DNA from: Stichopus chloronotus
Taxonomy: Eukaryota; Echinodermata; Holothuroidea; Aspidochirotida; Stichopodidae
Length of the DNA: 64,000 bases
Assembly: GCA_021234535.1 (NCBI GenBank)
Contig: CM037840.1
Coordinates: 27,533,020 to 27,597,019, forward strand
Direction of reading: 5' to 3'
Under the pieces are notes generated by a model, which saw nothing but the letters and a program-made list of their open reading frames with translations, was not told the origin of the DNA and searched no databases. Made by a program: the position numbers and the translations under genes. Position 1 is the stretch's first letter, and every line of letters begins with the position of its first letter. Positions 1-19,300 of this stretch are shown in pieces.

Positions 1-184
1 TTTCAAAGTACGTCAGTAAGTTCCTTGCAAGAGTGTTCAGTTATTCAAAGTCGCTCGAGTCAGTAGAAGCATATTGCAGATGTAGGGGCCCACCCAAAAT
101 TGACGCACAACTGTAAACTTTGCCAACAACCGAGAGAGGCCATCGCTGCTGCTAACTCTCCAGTTGCATCCTTCTTTCACTCAG

Positions 185-6671
<6,487 letters not shown>

Positions 6672-6946
6672 GGGATGTGCATCATTCTTGCTTCAGAGTT
6701 ATATTTTTGTTAGAAATTGGAAGTATTTATTGTTATTTTTTAAAAAAAAATGTTTTCCATATTTATTGATCGTCATATTTACATGTGTCATATAGCTTAC
6801 CTAAGTGTCATCGCAACTTAATCGGTATTGGCAGCCTCAACATTGTACGACCAGTAGGCTGCACTTTGTATATTTAGCAAACAAAGTGTAAGGCTTTCCA
6901 CAGTGTGGGGTCAACTTTGAATTCTCAAAACATCGCAGTCAAGTTT

Positions 6947-6952
6947 AATAAA
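6947..6952 (+). promoter_or_regulatory. Candidate polyadenylation signal of PHTF
   Basis: First canonical AATAAA after the PHTF stop, about 275 bp downstream. Placement by motif only; longer 3' UTRs are possible. Confidence 0.35.
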
Positions 6953-9900
6953 AAGATGATTTAAGACATTGCATATGATGTATCTGAAATGGGGGGTTGT
7001 CATGGAAATTAATACTTCAACAACCACTTCCTTCTGTGGTCCTGGGAACCCTCAAAATGTCTGGGAATGGGCCTCGATAGAATGCTACTGTTATGAACCC
7101 TAGGCTCGACATCTATGTCTTCTATGTGGAAAAGACTTGTTGCGTAGATCGTGAACAGATAAACATTTTGGTTCCTTCTAGAGGACCGAAATTCGAATGA
7201 GGCTCTGTGTTTATTGACATTTTTGTCAGCTTTCAAGGTAGTCTCATACGTAACTCATGATCACGTCATGATTGCGTGGAAGTTTTACAATGGGTTTGCT
7301 GGCTCATGTCACTGTGGAACTGCTACCCCATAGGTTTGGTTGACCTATTTAGGAAATTTGGCAGTTTCAAACAATCCATGCCTGTACACAAAGAACGACA
7401 GCAGATTGAGGGTCATTAACAGGCCATTTCATATTTCCGTGGATATTGCAAGAATATTTTGAAAATTGTCTGACCTATTCTTTTAAGCAAATAGAAATCA
7501 GAAGTTTGTGAAGTATCATTCCATCATAAAGTGTTTCATATTTCAACGTTAGATATGTGCGGTATCTCAGCAGTTGCTTTAGTTTATCCGTGTACATCCC
7601 ATTCGTAGCTTTTACACCGTGGAGAATGTTTACGATCCAACACCTCCTCATGAGTAACTTTGACTGTTGCGTATTTTAAGACGTGAACTGAAAATTTCAA
7701 CATCTGAACTACTCCTGGTGTGCGAAATGTCCTGTAGGTATTCAAGACTTCATATCGCCACCAAACTCGAATGCAATTGTGCCAAATGTCTCCATCATCC
7801 AATTTTAAGCTTTTCTGTTTTTTTTTAACCTTTTGTATCGATGAATGTGAAATATTTAAAGCGAACCAAAGTACTTTCAGTCAAATTTGTCTTGTAATAC
7901 CGTGAAGTTTTATTTAACAGCAAATTGCAAAATCCTGGTTGTTGTACAACATCAACTCGGTATGATGGTTTTTATTTTATTAGTATCTCGTGAAGAAGTA
8001 AATTCTATATTTGCAAAACAACGTGGTATGCTGCTTTTTGCCACAGGTCAGAACTAAGTTGTGTCTGATATTTTGAAGAATGTAAATGGGTGGTTTTCCC
8101 TAGGCTAAAGGATTGAGATTAAAAAAAGGTTGACAACAAAATATCTTGATAAAAGTACAATAGATGTTATAGTGGGATGCAATTTCTTAACAAACGTTTG
8201 GTGTGTTTCTTTTCTACATCAAAGTTATTCCCTTTTACCGTCTGTAGTATAACGGACTCCCTAGAGCCATTCATTATCAAATGCTGTCAAACGCAGTATG
8301 TGACCAGTTTGGTGAAGTGTCAATGAAGGACTTTGTAGTTAATGGGGGGATATGTTTTAATTCCTGAAACAACTGTTTGTAAGTAAATTTCTCATGGTTT
8401 TTTTATTTGAATGCAACTTTCATTTTCTTAATGACATGATGGAATGTTAACCCAAGGAAATTTGTATCTATGCTTTTAACTATTGTGTTCCATGATCTTG
8501 TGTGCATTCTGCCATATTCCACCCTCCATCATAATGGTACCTTCAGTGGCATTTTCACATGATTCGCACTTGACATACTTTTTCTCATTTTAGGACGGAA
8601 AGGGCAGCGCTAGGTTTCAAATGTTACAACCAGCTTTTCATGTGCAAATGTCCTCGAGATTGTTATACTGGAGAAAGTTTAGCATGCAGTACGTCATACA
8701 GTTGATGACTCTGGGTGCAGTTTGGTGTTTTTTAGGTGTAGTTTACTGTTTCCCCTTGTAGGTTAGTGTCACTTTACACGCACAGCGTTAGCCCATACAT
8801 ATGTTGACTCATTTTGGCACTGTCTACTCGAAAAGGATCATATTAGACACAGTGTCACGTGTACAGTGCCACTCACGGTTTTTCCGAGGAGGGGGGGGGG
8901 GGTGTTTCAGTAATATTTTGCCTTCACCACCATTGATGGTTCAGCATCCCCTGGGTCATCATCGCATAGTTAATGGTAGATCCAGTGAGTGTCATTATAT
9001 AATTTATTTCAAGTAGAACTATTTGAAACTTTCTCATACATTTCGCATTCTGTTCTCTACTTTCAAACATCGATCTGCATCAAATTGAAGGTAATTTAAT
9101 TTTTCCTTTTCTTCGATTATTTGGGGGCTTCTTGCAGTAATGTTGCAGGATATGTGAGAAACATGTAAATTGGACCTTTCTCACATTTTTTCCCTCGTCT
9201 GTCATCGGTGTTTCTTATTTCTTTTTCATCTTAATGTAGCCTTGTGTGTTGCATGAAACTATGCAAAAATGTGTATACTTGGTATTTTGTTGAGAGCATC
9301 TCAATATGGCAATTCTTCAACGAACCATCTTCTATTGCTGTTTTTAGACTAAAATATTTTTATTATTTTATAGGGTGATCACCATAATTTGATGACCTTC
9401 ACACCCCTTTCCATTTTGTCTGCACTACACAGTGCTGATTTCTTGGTGTTCCAGTCTGCTGAGTGTTTCATACAACCAAGGTTTACAAAAATTGAAATAT
9501 TTGCAACAAATTTGTACTGGTATGTTTAAATTTCTGTCCAACTACGGTCCATTTTGATGCATGGTATTACTCAAGTTTTTTTTTATCAGTGCAGTGTGTA
9601 CAAATGAAATCCAAACATAGTCACCTTTTGCCATATCATCATAGACCTTGCCAGCTCCTGAGAGAAGCTTGTTCTATTCACTGAGTCATTTCTTTCATTA
9701 GCTCAAGCTTCATTTCTCTAATTAGATGAAGTGGATCTTTGGGAAGCACCTGTTCTTTAACTTAACTTGGTAGATTTGGTTTGTCACATTGACTGCCTTT
9801 TTATTGACCAATGTATGTATATCGTCATCAACCTACCGGTTATCATTTTTCTTTTTTTTTTTAAACTTCACCTCATGAACTGAATCAGTAGTGACTGCTC

Positions 9901-12900
9901 GTAACATTTTTATTTTTTTATTGCCTGTGTTCTGTTTCCCCTTTCTTGTTGTTTTACCACAATCTAGAGTCTCCTTACCTTGGCCCTCTTTCCTACCTGG
10001 GAAAAAACATGTGATCTGAACAATTGTTGTTGAAATTATTGAAGACATTAAGGCTAAAGAGCAGACTCACAGTCAGGGGGGACTAGGATCAGTTGCACCC
10101 TAAATCATTTCCCCCCCCCCCCCAATGTTTTGGGTGAAAAAAATATTAACATGTCACATGAGTATGTGTGTTTGTGGGTCAACCCTCCCCACCCCATTTC
10201 TACTTGGCCTCCCCACTCCAGGAATCTGACCTGCCTACTAACTGCAACACAGATACAGTAAATTGAAATTATGTGTATCTGGAATGATGAGGATTATTAC
10301 AAAAGCACGGGGGTGGGGTTAGGTGGTTCACCAGGTGACTAAAGACTGGAAAACACTTTATTTTCCAGTTAGGACTCCAGTGGTTTGGCAATTGGCAAAA
10401 GCGTCATCTCATTCTGTTAGACCAATCACCAGTTATGGTTGTAGTTTTTCAATTGCAGTTGATTTAGAAAGTTACTGTTACCAAAATTTACTTTTCGAGA
10501 AATTTAAACATATTAAGCTGTGGAATTGATGTGCAGTGAACGGATTTTGCAAGTGGTCTGTCTAGTAGTTACAATGTTCGGGGACCGCAAAAGATGGTGC
10601 TGTGATTGTCAAACATATCTGAGCTTTGGTCACACAATTGAAAAAAAACACTTCTTGTATCCTTATGGCATTATATCGATGCCTTCTGCTCTATGATTTC
10701 TATATACAAATGTGTCAAGAATTGTTTATTTATGCAAGATGTCTAGTTGTTTGTCCCGCATTGTTTAGGTTGGGTCAGTGGCGTTACTTAACAATCTTTT
10801 GTAGATGATAAAAGTGGCAATTGTATTGCCTTGTGTATTACTTTGTCAATCGTCCTCGCCGTTCAGTCGACAAACCGTGGCTACATGCAATTAATACGAG
10901 AAATGGAAGTTTAATACTGTCTCTGTTTATTTGAACTGTTATGTTGTAAAAGGTACAAATTCAGCAGCTGATCAGCCAAAACCTTAAATTTATGCCAGTT
11001 TAGACACCTTCCTGTGCAGCCTTTCAAATTTACTGACGGATAATCCGTTCTCGTAAAACATATTAGAACAATCCTATGAAGTACGTAGGCCCTCTCTCAG
11101 AGTTTCAGAACAACTTCCGTGACGAGCGCTCCAAGTCTTAGTTTTAAATGAAGATGTTTCCATAAGAGGATCGTAGGGTAGAATGAGAACAAGGTCTATA
11201 ACTGAAATGTTGCTCTTATTTTTGTTTTATTCACATGATCTCAAATTCTCTAGCATCTGCATTGCAAATTTTCAATCATCCCATCCACCACCAGTGAACC
11301 AACTTCCATGTCACCAAAAGTCCTTGCCCAGGCAATATGAATAGGTGGCAGTTGAGATGCTCTGAATTGGGGGACTTTAACAGGTCCACGTGGTTCCATC
11401 CATTGCTGGACCAATCACACGTCATCATTATCTGGACTCTGGCACCCACCTCTGAGCTGAGAAGGAACGTCAGATCAGAAAGGAATATGCAAATGTGAAT
11501 CAAACTTCCGAATGGCAATTACCGGAGCCATGTGCTTGGTGAAAACATGTTGTCTGTAACTTTAATGAACATATGATAATAAAAGATGACCCAGTGGACC
11601 TTGAGAAGTTTCTGTAATGTTGTTTTTTTTTCTTTTTCTTCTGTCACAGTTGAAACTCTGATGTGATGGTTGTAAAGTAATCATCAGAGACAATTTTGCA
11701 ACACTGTGATGCCAGCGATTGGCCACGCTTTGCATCAGATGATTATTTCCCAAATATTTTCCTCCAATATCCTACGTAAGACCCCCCAGAAAGATTTCCA
11801 ACTCATCTCCTAAAGATTTGATGATCTAGCATTGTTGCAAGGTTACTCACAAAGCCCTGACATCATGGCTCAAGTTTATCATATTAATGGAACAATGAAA
11901 AGTGCAAAGCCGCCTTATAACTTTGACTAGGACTAGTTCTGCCTTCCCCGATGTCTACCAAAGTTACTCCCACAGATGTAATGGTAATAAGGTACCACAT
12001 GTGAATTCTGCTGATGAACACTGCCATTGTGGATACAACTGTTGGCATCGTCAATTCAACTTTGCCTCAACTTTGCCTCAACGTGTCTTTCTTACCCCAA
12101 TGAAGAACACTGATTGATGACCGTACAGCAAGACCCAGACAAGGGGACAATTTTTTTTTTAGAATATGCCATTATCCTGCATTTCACATCAATTTGTCAC
12201 ATTCAATTCACGTTTACGCGTAGGAATTGGTAAAATTCCACATTGTCTCCATGATGCTCTATCAGTGACTGGCAGTCCACAAGATGCTTTTATTACTAAC
12301 AGAAACTTTATGGGGTGATATAACACTTTGATGAGGATGACAAGGGCAATAGAATCTGTACACAGAACTTTCTCGAAAGGGAACTTGCAGTCGATCTTGC
12401 TTTACCTTTCAGTGTAGCACTCTCATCGGTTGGGGTTTCAAGACTGTTCCCTCCCTGCCTAGACCTGACCATTGAGATGTGGCGACACTTTGTACACAGG
12501 AGCAGCACTCTAACCCTCCCCCATTCTTCTTCATTGCTAAAGATACAGACACAACGATAGAGTGCAACATCATTGGTTCAATTTTGCAGGCCATTGCTCA
12601 TTTCATTTATTTTATATAATACTTTTCTGTTTTTCAGTCCCTAACATCAACAGTTAGTCCCGGTCACAACATGCGCACACCTGATTCACGGGGGAACAAC
12701 TGGCTGATCAGTGGTTGCGTGTAACTTCAAAGGAACGTCTCACCACTGGGGTAGGGGTAAGCGTAACCGAGCTGTCATTTGTGGTGAGCTGGAGGTGACA
12801 GTGGTCAATGCATCCAGCGATGATTCTATGGCTTCTTTGTGGCCTACACTACTGGCAGGTAACTGAATATCCACCAAGGTTACACTGACCTATCAATGGC

Positions 12901-12960
12901 TTCATGGACCAGACATAACTAGGACTGCTCTCGTGTTGGTCTTGACCGACTCACCCAACC

Positions 12961-12966
12961 TTTATT
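12961..12966 (-). promoter_or_regulatory. Candidate polyadenylation signal of DDX54
   Basis: TTTATT on the + strand reads AATAAA on the - strand, about 145 bp past the DDX54 stop. Position and motif fit; not proven. Confidence 0.45.
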
Positions 12967-13109
12967 TAAGAACTCATCTAGAGACATGAGGAGACAAACT
13001 CCAGACATTGGGTGAAAAGACGTTTAGTTCGACCCTCTTTCAAAAATGAGATGAGCTTCTGTTCAGTCAGGCCAGGAGGGTAAATCATTATTTCTCTACA
13101 TCTTCCACA

Positions 13110-13396
13110 TCATTTGCTTCTCTTTTTCTGTGCTTCTCCAAACTTGCCTTTCCTTCGGAAGCCGCTGTTCATCCCAGAGTACACCAGGGGTATGGCTGCG
13201 CCGTATCTGTCCTTCCTGACCTTGCACTTCTTATGCCCAGTCTTCTTGTCTTTCTTGGGTTTGTTTTTAAGTCTGTTGCTTTCCATTTTCTTTCTACCCT
13301 TCAGGATGACCTCGTTCGTCCGCACTTCGTCTACCACATCCTTTTTAACTCCCTTGTTGTGCCTGTATCGAGACCTGAAACCTGACGACCTCACCC
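13110..13396 (-). CDS. DDX54: DDX54 exon 15 with stop codon
   Basis: Basic Lys/Arg-rich tail ending KKRSK and TGA at 13112-13110. The chosen acceptor (cctccaacag, exon from 13396) has the better pyrimidine tract. A second AG 15 nt further in (exon from 13381) keeps the frame and would drop five residues. [12 protein letters not shown] aligns with the human ELKTKQQILKQRRR region. Confidence 0.9.
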
Positions 13397-16300
13397 CTGT
13401 TGGAGGAACCCAGAGAAAAGACGACATGAATGACATAGGAAGTGTCTACATGATTCTTTTAAGCGAGACTCTTGAAGTCTCATTCATATGTCTCTCAATA
13501 CTTCAATAAGTAAAACGTATTGAAGTAGGTATACACCAGATATCCTGTCCGGCCAGACTATTCCAGCTGGATAGTGAAATAAAATCTTGTTCAAATCAGA
13601 CTTTGGAAGAAGTCCTTTTTTCCAACATTTTCTTTTTTTAACAACAATAACCAGAAGAAGATATTATAAAATGTCAGAGTATCTCTCAAAGTCTGAACTG
13701 TTCTGCAGTTGTAATGTCATAAACTGGATACAAAATACACAGCATCTCTTGAATGAGATTTCATTCCTTGGCAAATAAAAGACAGTTTTGATCACTGCCG
13801 CAGCACACAATGGAATTTTTTATATTTGTGAAGTACAGTAATTTAACTAAGCAAGCATAGGTCCATAGGTCCAGTACATTTAGATGTTGTACTTCAAAAT
13901 AAAGGGAAATCCTACCAATAAATTTTGACTTTCTTACAGCATCGTGAAAATCTGGTCCTGCATGATTTTATCTGGCCTGATTTCAACTGATCATCTTACA
14001 CCTGTTAAGCATAAATTTAGAATTTTGCACAGATTTGTATTTATGACATCCTAATTTGTATTTATGAAATCTTATTGTCTTTACCATTAGAGGCAACTTC
14101 CCTGTGTTTCAATGACGGCAGATTTACGGCGTGATCTTCGAAACAAACTGTGTACTTACCCATATCAACTTTCAACCACAGACTTTACCCCCCCCCATCA
14201 CACCTAAAATCCCTGCTCAAATAATCACTCATCCCCCCACCTGTGACCTGTAATTTCTTAAACTCACCACTTCTCCCGGTCTCATCCTCTTCGTCCTTCG
14301 TGTTAAACTCGGTGGCCAGCTGGTCAAAGTTTACTCCCTCCTCCTTGCTCTTCTCCAACCAGTCCTGATAGAGATTCTTCTTGTAAGATGCAGAGATGTA
14401 ACCGCCGCTCTCCGTCTTGATCTTCTTCACTGTCTCCTTTCCTCCCGAGCCCACGAACCGTTTCCGCTTGCGGTCCCACTTTGTCTTCTGTTGGTTCTTG
14501 TGCATGAGGCCGCTCTCGTCTTGGGTCAGGTCTAGGATGTCTTCCGAGACCTGTTGCTCGAATGAGTTTATGCCAAGACTGTGGAGAGAGCCAGCAAATG
14601 TTTGAGACTTCTATTTGACAGTTACATCTAGAACCAAATGAGTCACATCATTCAAAACAAACAAATGTATCTGCCCCCCATCCTTGGAAGAGGAAACAAA
14701 ATGAAGCCATAAACACACTTGCTCATTATCCAAATCACCAAGTGCGTGTGGTACATATTTACTACAGCGCTGATCCATTGAAACTTAAGTCACAGGCTCA
14801 CCCCATCTCTGTTCGATGATCAGGAGGAACGTGAGGTATGTAGAATTCCTCGTCCTTGTGCGAAATCGATGGAAGTTGCTTGCCGCTCTTGGTCAACGTG
14901 AAACCGCCTCCTATGGTATTCTTCCCAGGTTCTGCTACTTTTGAAAATAGCTCCTGCAAAATCAAAACAAAAGACAAAAGAGAATGAATACAGCACATAG
15001 AGGGAGGTCTAACACAAAGAGGTAAATGTTCTCTTTTCTTTCCGCTAGTCTCCGACCGAGGACTCTGGAGTTCCAAGCCTGCTGCTTCATGTTGCCTTCA
15101 GCTATAGGCATGTGCTCCAACAATGCAGCAACACAACTCACAAACCATGTGCATGTATGTATTGCTACAGTTATGTATGCAGTGCTAAATCATAGTTGTA
15201 CCATCTATGCCTTACTGTTGCTGCAGAGTCAAGTGGGAGATATGGTGCACAATGTGACAACTGTGAGCACTGACCATTTACATCTTTAAAACTGGTGGCT
15301 TGATTGCAAGATATGTGATATTTTCTGAGTAGCATCAAACTGAAGCATAGAAATAGTCACCCAAGGCACAGAGAAAACCTTACAATCAAAGATTTGGTTT
15401 GCTGCTCTGCTATTAAGTACATGTCAACTAAGTCATGCTGTAGTGTAACAATTCAGACCTTGAAGGTTTCATAATTACACTATTAAAGCAACCACGAAAG
15501 TGTGGAAGTCTGCGACGCATAAATTAAAACTTCAGATCAGGTGACTACCAACTTAACATTTTGTATCAAGTTTGTCATCATTTTCACGAGGTCAATTCAA
15601 AGGGGAAAACCCTAGTTTGTTTTTGCATGAGAAAAAAAAAACTTACTGTGACCCAGTCAGGGGTTCAAAGCCCAAACCTCTCGGTTGCTAAGCTTCATTG
15701 CTTCAAATGCCACCACATTTACCCATTCAGCCCTACCACCAACTGATGTAGTATGCACAATCTAAAACCAGGTTACAAAGCATATAGAGGTGACCAATTA
15801 TTTGGCTTGTATCTTGCTGGTACTGTGTTCTACATGTGGATTTCCTAACATATCTGGCTGCAGAGGGAGTGCACACCAGGCAGCACAGAGTAATCCCACC
15901 ATGACTGGAAGACTGCTGGTGTGGGTTCTCTACAGTGTGTGGGTTTCCTATTATGACAGGCTGTGAAGAGAATGTGGTGAGATGGTACAGAGCAATGGAA
16001 GTTTTAGTAGTTAGATTCATAAACTCAAATAACTTTACCTCTGCATGGACTGCACCGATATCCGAGATGGGAATAACAGGCATCCTCTCCGCTTCTTGGT
16101 CCCTCTCCTCGGCCATCTGTCTGGCCTTTTCTATACGTTTGCCGTCTTTTTCTCTCTTGCTGAGCATCACGGACTTTGAAGAATTCTTGCTGGTTGAGTT
16201 GATCTCAAAAATCGTCTGCAGCGAAGATGAAGCGATAGAGGTGATAGATAGATGATCAAAGCTGCTGCTACTTTTTGACCAATGGCAAGCCAATAGTTAA

Positions 16301-19300
16301 CATCACACTTATCACTTTTACGACCTTTGCTACAGTCGAGACATGCTCTTTAATGTGAGCAAAGTATTACTCCCCCTGTGGTTTACTTTGATTTCTTTAT
16401 TACTTGCATTAGAGATGTCTGTCTGATTCATTTTTCCTGTATGACCATGGTATGAGATGCCTACAAATAGGTAAGTGTGAACCTACACTGATTGTCATGT
16501 GTGTTTTTCTGCCATAACTGTCTCTGTAAAAGTTGCTGCTCAAAGCGGGTCCAGTGTTAGAACTTTCGAACTTGGTCGGCGTTACACTATCAAGGTGTCT
16601 AAAACAGAGCCTTTCAAACAACTTCCTATTAAAACAACATTTGACTGCACACAGACTGGCCTATCCAAGTTCACTCTGAAAGAAATAAACAAACTATGAC
16701 CAAAACTTGCAGCTTTCCATGGCAACACATTTTTCTCAAAATTTGTTGGAAAAACATCACAGCCGCACCTGCACCAAATGTTTCCAGAGGCATATGGATG
16801 CAAAACTGAGATAAAATGGCTAACAACACAAATTATGTACATTGTCTTAATTGCTGCCTCTCAACTTCTGGAAAATTTAACTTTGGTATTCTTTTTACAT
16901 TTTTGTATTCAGCCAGTAAAATCTCGTAACAATTTTGTTAATTATACTTATATTGACATCAAAAACATCACACCATTGTTGAACAACAGTTTTATCAGGT
17001 GGTGGTAAGCCTAAGTTTTTTTTCTTTACTTGGCAAAAACAATTAAACTGCGAAAAACACCTAAAAGTAGATGCTTACCGAATTTGGTTTATACTTCTTA
17101 ATCTGATCTGCTAGTGTTTCTCTTGGTTTATCAGAACCGCCAGAACCTTTTTTTGAGAGGTGGGAAAAAAAATCAATAAAGAACAACAACCTTGTCTCAT
17201 TAAAAAAAATATTCGACAACATATTGGGACGATAAAATCCTAAATTACGATAATATTTGGAATACATTCAAATCAGAGAAAGGTGGGTGAATTCTCAATT
17301 CCATAATGCTCATAGAGATTATTTGCGGTTGCTGTTTTGTAAATTGCTATAAAACAAGTAAATACAAAGATGCTTCTGGAACATCATTTCTGTGAACCAG
17401 TACTGCCAGGCACTCCCACTTTTCATGCCATTCACATCATGGAGAGGTCTTTATTTCAATACATTATTACATAATTGTCCGGTATGTCACTTTACAAAGG
17501 CCGCTCATGCGTGTTCGCACCAGGTACCCAACCCATGTGGAAGCCCAGCTTGGATATTTGCTATCCACATCAAAAATTGCATATTGCACGTGTGACAAAA
17601 TTTGGCATATATGCAACTGAGAGCACTTCAGTCTCATGCTTATGTGTCAGACACATGGCGTTACATCAACCCATAAAGCAAAATGTCCCATTAAAACTTC
17701 ACAACCTACACATAGCCTGGCAGAGGTTATATTTTTGGTTACCTGGGCACCGTTGGCGGTGGGCATCGATCCAGATCAAAATATTGGACATGGTGCAAAC
17801 ACTACTATTCTTGTTGGCAGTTCTCAGGGTTAAGAAAGCTACTATCGATGCTTCTGTTTAATGGAACAGTGACACGACCGACAGATGTTCATTTTTCACC
17901 AAGCAGTGGATGAGAGATTCAAAACTTTGCATACATTCCTTAAAATCCGTTAGATATGTGAGCTACGAAAGTCGCAAATGCTGCCTGCAGCTCAGACCAA
18001 ATAAAACCACCATCCACGTCTCTTTAGAGACGAAGTCGCAAGACTGAAAGATGTCTGCTTTCTCACCAAAAAGTGGATGAGGAATCAGCAGGTCCATGTT
18101 TAATTCCTTCGATCTCTTCACGCTGGCCGTGGACGGCAGGGGACGGGACTTCGTGTACTGTTTCATGGCGTTGTTGCAGACCTTCCTGAGGCTGACCAGA
18201 TCCGACGAATGCTCATGGTGGTAGCGCAGGAGTTCTTCTTCCTCGTCCAGAATCTCCTGAGTGACCTTGCCTATGACGCCGTCTTCGCCTGAATTTTGAA
18301 AAAGTTTTTCATTAGTTCTATTTCCCTTTCACGTTCTATGTAAATGAAAAAGTCTAGATGTGTACGAATGAAAACAGACTTATCAGTGACGTGCTCGATA
18401 CTTTTATTGGGCAAGCCTCTTAGAGTTCACCATGAGATGATCTGTGCACTAAAGTTGACGAGATGGCTAAAATAGCAATTGCATGAATTTGATCACAAAC
18501 AGAATTTACTAACAATTTGGAAGGACCACACTCTTCCAGTGTTTACATTATGCACAACATCATCACATACATATTTAAATTTGATACGTTTTCATTCCAA
18601 ATGTATGATAATTTTTTTATGAGTCATGAACAGACTATAAAAAATGAAAATGCAAAGAATTCTCTACACCAACGTAGCTTCCTCCATCGTCCTTACTTTT
18701 GATTACACATCCAACCTTACGCATGATGGGTAAGCTCAGCCACAAAATACCCCCTGCATACTGCTTGAACAATGAAAAAAAAACCTTCACCTTGCTCAAA
18801 GTGTTTCTTGGAAAGTTTAAGGGGTTTTCCGAGGAAGAGGTTGAGGTCGATAAAGTACGGAATCTCGTCCGGGCAGATGAGAGAATAAGCGGTGCCCGTA
18901 CGTCCAGCCCTGGCTACGCGACCTGCAAAGGGGATAGATGACAACATTATTGCCAGGGAGGAGCAAAACTGAAATGCAAGCCTAAGGTTCCTGAATGTTT
19001 TGAAACAGAAAAACAGTCATTTGAAATAAATGTTGAAACACAGTTTTCACATAAAAAAAAATAGAGAGAAAAAAAGAGAAAATAGACAAAAATGTGACTT
19101 GCAAATCAAGGCTTTGTTGGATCACTTCTATAGATATGCCTTACCATGACAAGCCTAATGCTTTAATCAGCCCAGTATCAATGACCCTCTTTTTTTCAAG
19201 ATGCACTAAGATCAAAGCAAGTAATTAATAATCCATGCCACATGCTACCATGAGCCAACTGTCTGAACTTCAAATTTCCACAGAAACGTGTAATGTAAAA

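Larger units (their letters stand above)
6672..13109. other. Convergent intergenic region between PHTF and DDX54
   Basis: Holds the 3' UTRs of both genes. No coding exon is supported. It contains homopolymers (G run near 8890, C run near 10110), a simple T-rich block near 9850, and short chance reading frames without family resemblance. No transposon ends were recognised. Confidence 0.6.

Noticed and set aside
8595..8762. Open segment after a TTTTAG acceptor-like site, with a hydrophobic end
   Set aside because: No donor, no start and no family match; likely chance within the PHTF 3' flank.
13114..13509. 131-codon frame on the + strand
   Set aside because: Antisense shadow of the last DDX54 exon; the - strand frame matches the family.
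15935..16255. 106-codon frame on the + strand
   Set aside because: Antisense shadow of DDX54 exon 12.
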